Positions 1 to 3,719 of a DNA stretch of 5,123 nt are shown here, piece by piece; positions within the stretch are counted from its first letter, which is position 1, and each line of letters begins with the position of its first letter. The stretch covers positions 1 to 5,123 of the forward strand of contig DAIDHU010000460.1 in the NCBI GenBank assembly GCA_027451915.1, given 5' to 3'. The position numbers and the translations under genes are program-made. Below the pieces are notes generated by a model that worked only from the letters and a program-made list of their open reading frames with translations, was not told the DNA's origin and did no database searches. This DNA comes from Thiomonas sp. (GTDB lineage: Bacteria; Pseudomonadota; Gammaproteobacteria; Burkholderiales; Burkholderiaceae_C).

Positions 1-136
1 GCCAGTGGTCCCAGCGCGGCGTTTTGATCTCGTCTTTGCTTGGCGCTTCCGGAGGTTCGGCTTGTCCACCCTTCGGCAGTTGATCAGCAATTTCGCTGTA
101 GGGAACGCGAAAGGTAACGATACGGTCGTCAGCCAC
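1..136 (-). CDS. Unrecognised protein, N-terminal 45 codons only (runs off left edge)
   Basis: A GTG start at 136 lies six bases after a perfect AGGAGG (143-148), and the frame stays open to the window edge. The peptide begins VADDRIVTFRVPYSEIADQL, continues with a Pro/Glu/Lys-rich stretch (about residues 21-40) and reaches PRWDHW at residues 40-45. It has no signal peptide or membrane segment in the visible part; it reads as a soluble, hydrophilic N-terminus with a short beta-like start (RIVTFRVPY) and a flexible linker. I do not recognise the family and the rest of the gene is outside the window, so no function is offered. The reading frame is believed because of the textbook ribosome site and the balanced amino-acid composition. 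A second minus-strand frame is also open here but has no start signal. The gene points away from tRNA-Ser, so it could belong either to the core genome or to an element next to the tRNA. Confidence 0.6.
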   Translation of the reverse strand, partial: MADDRIVTFRVPYSEIADQLPKGGQAEPPEAPSKDEIKTPRWDHW

Positions 137-142
137 GTCAAG

Positions 143-148
143 CCTCCT
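143..148 (-). promoter_or_regulatory. Shine-Dalgarno site of the left-edge gene
   Basis: The minus strand reads AGGAGG, a full match to the anti-Shine-Dalgarno core, six bases before GTG at 136. This site decides the GTG start, as no ATG is available in that frame nearby. Confidence 0.65.
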
Positions 149-260
149 GGAAAATTCGGATGAAGAAGAGGATTGTGCGGCATGGGATCTTGCGGAACGC
201 CGACCCGCGCTCGGGGCGACGACCACAATCGTGGCGACCCTAGCCAACTTGGGCCGCCGC

Positions 261-307
261 GTACGGGGCCGTGCTCCGGAGGGAGCGTCTCTGGCCGGCC
301 CCGGTAC
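261..307. repeat. Nested GC-rich inverted repeat
   Basis: The outer arms are GTACGGGGCCG (261-271) and CGGCCCCGGTAC (296-307), complementary apart from one bulged G at 303. Inside lies GCTCC-GGAG-GGAGC (273-286), a perfect five-pair stem with a four-base loop. No T-tract follows on either strand, so it is not an ordinary terminator. It could be part of a structured RNA or leader, or a chance product of GC-rich sequence. I compared it by eye with the RNase P, 6S, SRP, tmRNA and cobalamin riboswitch conserved cores and saw no match. Confidence 0.45.
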
Positions 308-534
308 GGCCCCAGGGGAAGGGCATGCCCACGAGCTGGGAAGCCACTGGCGGCCCGCGCAGGGCCCTGGACGCCGATTTTGTCCCCAGTCCCGGCCCCG
401 AAGAGCTTGAACTACGGGTCAAAGATGCCGAGCGGGTTGGCTAGAGCCGCCACCGCATCAGCCCGGCCCAGACCGTTCAACATCGTCTCACCCAAGCGCG
501 ACCACAAATATGGGTAGGGCCATGGATAGACGAC

Positions 535-562
535 AAAAAAGCCGCTCGACGGCGGCTTTTTT
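535..562 (-). terminator. Rho-independent terminator after tRNA-Ser
   Basis: The stem GCCGC/GCGGC (541-545 with 552-556) has a six-base loop and is flanked by A6 (535-540) and T6 (557-562), so it gives a U-tract in either direction. On the minus strand it lies 31 bases past the 3' end of tRNA-Ser and would end the tRNA transcript, with or without proC read-through. Being symmetrical, it could also stop transcripts from the left on the plus strand. Confidence 0.85.
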
Positions 563-593
563 CAAGCAAAATCAACAACTTACGTATTATTCG

Positions 594-684
594 TGGCGGA
601 GAGAGGGGGATTCGAACCCCCGAAGGGCTGTTAACCCTTACACGCTTTCCAGGCGTGCGACTTAAACCGCTCATCCATCTCTCC
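594..684 (-). tRNA. tRNA-Ser (anticodon GGA, encoded CCA)
   Basis: The minus strand folds into a full class II tRNA of 91 bases including the encoded CCA at 594-596. The acceptor stem is GGAGAGA paired with TCTCTCC, with discriminator G at 597. The anticodon stem CACGC/GCGTG encloses loop CTGGAAA, placing anticodon GGA at 648-650; it reads the serine codons UCC and, by wobble, UCU. The long variable arm (AAGGG/CCCTT), as expected for tRNA-Ser, and the T-arm GGGGG-TTCGAAT-CCCCC are both intact. Nothing indicates a broken gene. It lies 62 bases downstream of proC on the same strand. A weak TAGGAT element about 20 bases before its 5' end could be a -10 box, but no -35 is visible, so it may have its own weak promoter or be cut from a proC transcript. 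The terminator at 535-562 follows it. Confidence 0.97.
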
Positions 685-746
685 GGGAAGCCCGACATCC
701 TAGCAGCAGGCGGCCCGCCCGTGGCGCACGGAGCAGGCGCCTGGCT

Positions 747-1580
747 TCAGGAGGCGTCGCGCTCCAGCGCGTCGGCGAGCTCGCCGGCCCGGCGGGCCGC
801 GGCCTGCAAGGCCTGGTCGAAGGCGCCCGCGACATCGCGCGCGTTCAACACCTCCAGCGCGGCGGCCGTGGTGCCTCCCTTGCTGGTGACCTGTTCGCGC
901 AGTTTGCCCGCGCTCAGCGGCGAGGATTCGGCCAGCGCCGCGGCGCCCGCGATGGTGCCCAGGGCCAGGCGCGTGGCGGTGGCCTCGGGCAGGCCCAGGC
1001 GCACGCCGGAGGCGATCATGGCCTCGAGCACGTAGAAAACATAGGCGGGCCCCGAGCCGGACACGGCGGTGACGGCGTCGAGCTGCGCCTCCTCGTCCAC
1101 CCAGGCGAGCTGCCCGGTGGCTCCCAGCACGCGCGCGGCCAGCTCACGATCGCCCGCGCCGCAGTCCGGGCTCGCGTACAGCCCCGTCACGCCGCGGCCG
1201 ATCAGCGCCGGCGTGTTGGGCATGGTGCGCACGACCCGCCTGGCCCCGGTGCGCGCGGCGATCGAGGAGCAGCGCACTCCCGCCATGATGCTTAATTGCA
1301 ACATATCAGCCGAACGCGAACTGCAATTGCGCAAAGCCTCAGCAGCCTGCGCGAATTGTTGCGGCTTGACCGCCCAGACCACGAGATCCACGGTGTCCAG
1401 GCTCGCATCGGGCTCGGCGATGGCCTCGACCCCGTGCTGCTCGCGCAGGCGCTGACGCTGGGCCTCGAAGGGTTCGACCACGCGCATGCACGAGGCCGCG
1501 ACGCCCGCGGCACGCAGGCCGCCGATGATGGCGCCGGCCATGGTGCCGCCGCCGATGAAGCCGATGGTGATGGGTTGCAT
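747..1580 (-). CDS. proC: Pyrroline-5-carboxylate reductase
   Basis: ProC is a cytosolic enzyme that reduces 1-pyrroline-5-carboxylate to L-proline with NAD(P)H, the final step of proline synthesis. The 277-residue product has the usual family length. The N-terminal Rossmann fold shows GFIGGGTMAGAI (7-18) for dinucleotide binding, followed by WAVKPQ (69-74), SIMAG (97-101) and MPNTPA (120-125), all typical of the family. The C-terminal helical dimerisation domain has SGSGPAY (174-180) and the ProC signature VTSKGGTTAAALEVL (231-245). I chose ATG 1580 because it puts the Rossmann motif at the expected distance from the N-terminus; ATG 1589, three codons upstream, is an equal alternative. The ribosome site is modest (GGTGA about 11 bases before 1580). 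The frame is open further upstream to 1886, but that stretch is Arg-rich, unlike ProC, and crosses the promoter-like region. It is divergent from lrp and upstream of tRNA-Ser, with no terminator between proC and the tRNA. Confidence 0.95.
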   Translation of the reverse strand: MQPITIGFIGGGTMAGAIIGGLRAAGVAASCMRVVEPFEAQRQRLREQHGVEAIAEPDASLDTVDLVVWAVKPQQFAQAAEALRNCSSRSADMLQLSIMAGVRCSSIAARTGARRVVRTMPNTPALIGRGVTGLYASPDCGAGDRELAARVLGATGQLAWVDEEAQLDAVTAVSGSGPAYVFYVLEAMIASGVRLGLPEATATRLALGTIAGAAALAESSPLSAGKLREQVTSKGGTTAAALEVLNARDVAGAFDQALQAAARRAGELADALERDAS

Positions 1581-1670
1581 GGGGCGCATTATCACCGTTC
1601 GCGCCCGGTCCTTGGGGGATGGCCGAAGAACATATAGTACTCTCTTGATGCGTATGGTTTCGCTTTTGAA

Positions 1671-1687
1671 ATGAACATTCCGTTCAT
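1671..1687. promoter_or_regulatory. 17-base palindrome, possible operator
   Basis: ATGAAC-ATTCC-GTTCAT is an inverted repeat with perfect six-base arms and a five-base centre, in the AT-rich patch between proC and lrp. It touches the candidate proC -10 (1686-1691) and lies just before TTGACT (1693-1698), where a bound repressor would block transcription. The form resembles sites of dimeric TetR-type regulators, but no such regulator is in the window. LexA is unlikely, as the GAAC/GTTC spacing is five rather than the four of the GAAC-N4-GTTC box. Confidence 0.4.
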
Positions 1688-1957
1688 AATTGTTGACTTT
1701 TCTCCCGATTGTCCAAGGCGTTGGCGCAAACTCTCTACATATCAACAAGTTTCGAGCGAAACGGGCTTCGTGCAGGCGCAGCCTGCGCGCGAGCGCCTTC
1801 CATCGCCTCCCGGCGCCCCATCGTGCGCCGATCCACCGCCGCCCCGAAGCTTCGTGCAACATCGTCCAGCCCGCGAGCAGTCCCACAAGGGCACACGTTG
1901 CACAGGCTCAATATGTCGTGAAATGATTTCCTGGGCGACAATACACGCTTGCTCTTG

Positions 1958-1981
1958 GCGCCGCGCGTTTGCTCGCGGCGC
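1958..1981 (+). promoter_or_regulatory. Hairpin in lrp leader (8-pair stem)
   Basis: GCGCCGCG (1958-1965) and CGCGGCGC (1974-1981) are perfectly complementary around the eight-base loop CGTTTGCT. It lies 93 bases before the lrp start. No T-tract follows, so it is not an intrinsic terminator on its own; it may be a leader structure or a chance GC-rich repeat. Confidence 0.4.
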
Positions 1982-2000
1982 ACAGTCAGGCGGTTTGCCC

Positions 2001-2017
2001 GGCCGATGCGTTCGGCC
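2001..2017 (+). promoter_or_regulatory. Second hairpin in lrp leader
   Basis: GGCCGA (2001-2006) pairs with TCGGCC (2012-2017) around TGCGT. GGGCCGG a few bases downstream could compete for the left arm, giving two exclusive folds just before the lrp ribosome site. No U-tract is seen. Confidence 0.35.
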
Positions 2018-2060
2018 GCAGGGCCGGCCATGCCGCCCTGGCGTGATCCACCCGACTTCC

Positions 2061-2065
2061 GGAGG
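2061..2065 (+). promoter_or_regulatory. Ribosome binding site of lrp
   Basis: GGAGG ends nine bases before ATG 2075. It selects this start over upstream in-frame starts (ATG 2006, ATG 2030 and TTG 1949), which have no comparable site and would add an Arg-rich tail foreign to the family. Confidence 0.75.
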
Positions 2066-2074
2066 TTGCCAACC

Positions 2075-2551
2075 ATGAAAGATGCCGCCAGCGCCCTCGA
2101 TCGCGTCGACCGGCGCATTCTCGCCCTGCTGCAGGGCGATGGCCGCATGTCCAATCTGGCACTGGCGCAGGCGGTGCACCTTTCGCCGACGGCGGTGCTC
2201 GAACGGGTTCGGCGCCTGGTGCGAGAACAGTACATCCTCGGCTACGAGGCGCGCCTGAACCCCCACAAGCTGGGTGCTTCGCTGCTGGTGTGCATCGAGG
2301 TGCTGCTCGACCGCAGCAGCCCGGAGGCCTTCGAGCGCTTCAAGCAAGCCGCCCGCGAACGCCCGGAAATCCTCGAGTGCTACCTGGTGGCCGGGGGTTT
2401 CGATTATCTCCTGAAGACCCGCGTCAGCGACATGGACGCCTATCGCGAATTCCTCAACAAGGTCCTGCTCAGCCTTCCCGGCGTGCGCGAGACCCGCACA
2501 TACGTGGTCATGGAGGAAATCAAGAACACCCAGGCCCTGCAGGTGGAATAG
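2075..2551 (+). CDS. lrp: Lrp/AsnC family leucine-responsive regulator
   Basis: This is a 158-residue DNA-binding regulator of the Lrp/AsnC (feast/famine) family, a cytosolic protein that forms octamers or larger assemblies and senses amino acids, classically leucine. The N-terminal helix-turn-helix spans about residues 8-60 (LDRVDRRILALLQGDGRMSN, then LSPTAVLERVRRL). The C-terminal RAM effector and assembly domain spans about 67-150 and includes ASLLVCIEV, GGFDYLLKTRVSDMDAYR (108-124... core FDYLLKTRV at 109-117) and TRTYVVMEEIK (140-150). These blocks follow E. coli Lrp (164 residues) nearly end to end, closer than to AsnC, so I use the symbol lrp; a more specialised betaproteobacterial paralogue is possible. 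The recognition helix has Ala-Val where E. coli Lrp has Pro-Cys, so DNA preference may differ. Control of the divergent proC is inferred from position only. The gene ends 18 bases from the convergent oxyR end with no clear terminator. Confidence 0.9.
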   Translation: MKDAASALDRVDRRILALLQGDGRMSNLALAQAVHLSPTAVLERVRRLVREQYILGYEARLNPHKLGASLLVCIEVLLDRSSPEAFERFKQAARERPEILECYLVAGGFDYLLKTRVSDMDAYREFLNKVLLSLPGVRETRTYVVMEEIKNTQALQVE

Positions 2552-2569
2552 CCCTGCGGGCGCCCGGGT

Positions 2570-3628
2570 TCAGCGCCTGGCCTGCGCCGCGGCGCGCTGG
2601 CGTGCGGAACCGGCGGCCTTGCCTGCCAGCGCGGGTGCGGCCGCCTTGCCCGGGGCCAGGGCCGGGTCCTGCGCCTGGGCCATGTCGGGCATGCCCTGGT
2701 CGAGCTTGCGCACCCCGGGCAATTCGCATTCCAGCACGGCCCGCCGCAGCGCCTCGATGGCCAGGGTGCGCGTGAAGGTCTTGCGCCAGGCCAGCACCAC
2801 GCGACGCGTGGGCACCGGGTCGAGGAAGGGCACGTAGCAGATGGGGCCGCCCTGCTTGCCGTCGGCCTCGACCTGCGCCGACATGCGGGGCAGGATGGTG
2901 ATGCCCATGCCGGAGGCGACCATGTGCTTGATGGTCTCCAGCGAAGACCCCTCGAAGCTCTTGCGTATGCCATCCGAGCCCGGCGAGAACCGGGCGAACT
3001 CCGGACACACTTCCAGCACGTGGTCGCGGAAACAATGCCCGGTTCCGAGCAGAAGCATGGTTTCGTCGCGGATTTCCTCGCTGCGCACCGGCTTGGCATG
3101 CGCCAGCCGGTGCCCGCGCGGCACCGCCACCAGGAAGGGTTCGTCGTACAGGGCAGCCGTGGCGAGCCCGTGGTCGGGAAAGGGCTCGGCCAGCACGGCC
3201 ACGTCGAGTTCCCCGTTGCGCAGCATTTCCAGCAGGCGCACGGTGAGCTGCTCCTGCAACAGCAGGGGCATCTGCGGCGTCAGCTCGATCACCCGGCGCA
3301 CCAGGGGCGGCAGCAGGTAGGGGGCCACCGTGTAGATCACCCCCACGCGCAGGGCGCCGGCCAGGGGGTCCTTGCCACGCTTGGCGATTTCACGAATGGC
3401 CGAGGACTGCTCCAGCACGCGCTGCGCCTGCTCGATGATCTCGGCCCCGATGGGCGTGATGCTGACCTCGCTGCCACCGCGCTCGAACAATTTCACGTCG
3501 AGCTCTTCCTCCAGCTTCTTGATGGCCACCGACAGGGTCGGCTGGCTCACGAAGCAGGCCTCGGCGGCGCGCCCGAAATGGCGCTCGCGGGCGACGGCGA
3601 CGATGTAACGCAATTCGGTCAGGGTCAT
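2570..3628 (-). CDS. oxyR: OxyR, hydrogen-peroxide-sensing LysR-type activator
   Basis: OxyR is a cytosolic LysR-type regulator that forms an internal disulphide on contact with peroxide and then activates catalase, peroxiredoxin and related genes. The winged helix-turn-helix is at about residues 1-60 (MTLTELRYIVAVARERHFGR, then QPTLSVAIKKLEEEL), followed by a linker helix and the effector domain from about residue 90. The redox pair stands in GHCFRDHVLEVCPE, and with ATG 3628 the cysteines fall at exactly 199 and 208, as in E. coli OxyR; this supports that start over ATG 3637 and ATG 3652. The effector ending includes FEGSSLETIKHMVASGMGIT (225-244). The protein has 352 residues against about 305-320 usual: the core appears to end near residue 308 (CELPGVRKL) and is followed by about 44 residues of Ala/Gln/Pro/Arg-rich tail. 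It lies 91 bases after recG on the same strand, so it may be transcribed from recG, from its own promoter, or both. Confidence 0.97.
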   Translation of the reverse strand: MTLTELRYIVAVARERHFGRAAEACFVSQPTLSVAIKKLEEELDVKLFERGGSEVSITPIGAEIIEQAQRVLEQSSAIREIAKRGKDPLAGALRVGVIYTVAPYLLPPLVRRVIELTPQMPLLLQEQLTVRLLEMLRNGELDVAVLAEPFPDHGLATAALYDEPFLVAVPRGHRLAHAKPVRSEEIRDETMLLLGTGHCFRDHVLEVCPEFARFSPGSDGIRKSFEGSSLETIKHMVASGMGITILPRMSAQVEADGKQGGPICYVPFLDPVPTRRVVLAWRKTFTRTLAIEALRRAVLECELPGVRKLDQGMPDMAQAQDPALAPGKAAAPALAGKAAGSARQRAAAQARR

Positions 3629-3672
3629 AGCTTCCATTAAAGCACATTTCATGCCAAATGATTGAAAGCTAT
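3627..3672 (-). promoter_or_regulatory. oxyR leader: inverted repeat, OxyR-like half-site, -10 candidate
   Basis: On the minus strand ATAGCTTTC (3672-3664) is complementary to GGAAGCTAT (3635-3627) over nine pairs, one a G-U. The second arm contains the weak ribosome site GGAAG and the first two bases of the oxyR ATG. The inner CATTT (3660-3656) and AAATG (3649-3645) can pair as well. The same left arm begins ATAGCTTTCAATCAT (3672-3658), which matches 8 of the 10 fixed bases of one OxyR module (ATAG-n-T-nnn-A-n-CTAT); the following module, seven bases on, fits poorly. TTTAAT (3641-3636) is a good -10 hexamer but has no clear -35 and would leave nearly no leader. Confidence 0.4.
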
Positions 3673-3680
3673 CGACTGCC

Positions 3681-3715
3681 GGCGCCGACCGCGCCGCCCC
3701 TGGCGCCTTGGCGCC
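3681..3715. repeat. Three GGCGCC copies between recG and oxyR
   Basis: GGCGCC occurs at 3681-3686, 3702-3707 and 3710-3715, all within 40 bases of the recG stop. The last two form GGCGCC-TT-GGCGCC, which can fold as a short hairpin. No T-tract follows on the minus strand, so this is not a convincing terminator; it might slow polymerase or protect the recG 3' end, or mean nothing. Confidence 0.3.
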
Positions 3716-3719
3716 GGGC

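Larger units (their letters stand above)
137..534. other. About 400 bases with no supported gene
   Basis: Several frames are open on both strands because the DNA is GC-rich, but none has a start signal, composition and length that together convince me. The best candidates are a minus-strand frame starting ATG at 483 after GGTGAG, which reads GRADAVAALANPLGIFDP and stops at TAG 412-414, then stays open after the stop (FKLFGAGTGDKIGVQGP and on); and a 39-codon plus-strand frame at 325-444 preceded by a GGGGAAGG stretch. They overlap, so at most one is real. The segment also has a long inverted repeat at 261-307. It may hold an upstream region for the left-edge gene, a decayed gene, or a structured RNA. 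Confidence 0.5.
1581..2074. promoter_or_regulatory. Divergent proC/lrp intergenic region
   Basis: This 494-base gap carries the control regions of both genes. The left part (about 1628-1745) is clearly more AT-rich than its surroundings and contains weak sigma-70-like pieces: for proC on the minus strand, TTGGAC (1711-1716) with AATTAT (1686-1691) at a long 19-base spacing, and TACTAT (1634-1639); on the plus strand, TTGACT (1693-1698) without a good -10. The right part is GC-rich and holds two hairpins before lrp. Open frames here are rich in Pro, Arg and Cys, lack ribosome sites, and I do not call them genes. I could not find a convincing match to the Lrp consensus. The exact promoters remain undetermined. 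Confidence 0.5.

Noticed and set aside
320..380. Resemblance to cobalamin riboswitch pieces (GGGAAG, GCCACTGG)
   Set aside because: The pieces are in the wrong order and the conserved B12-box and core sequences are missing on both strands.
477..698. 73-codon minus-strand frame over the tRNA
   Set aside because: It reads through the tRNA-Ser gene and the terminator; both RNA features explain the sequence better.
1765..1858. Ten-base direct repeat GCTTCGTGCA at 1765-1774 and 1849-1858
   Set aside because: One pair of 10-base repeats in a few hundred GC-rich bases is weak evidence, with no matching promoter or operator arrangement.
1590..1886. In-frame upstream extension of proC adding about 100 residues
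   Set aside because: The added part is Arg/Trp-rich, unlike any ProC N-terminus, crosses the AT-rich promoter-like patch, and the Rossmann motif must be near the N-terminus.
1949..2074. In-frame upstream extension of lrp to TTG 1949
   Set aside because: The added 42 residues are Arg/Pro-rich and cover two GC-rich hairpins, while GGAGG before ATG 2075 and the family N-terminus both mark ATG 2075 as the start.
2551..2575. Possible terminator between lrp and oxyR (GCCC-TGC-GGGC at 2551-2561)
   Set aside because: The stem has only four pairs with a three-base loop and there is no T-tract in either direction.
2924..3640. 238-codon plus-strand frame opposite oxyR
   Set aside because: It is antisense to a complete oxyR, His/Gln-rich, with no ribosome site; typical GC-rich shadow.
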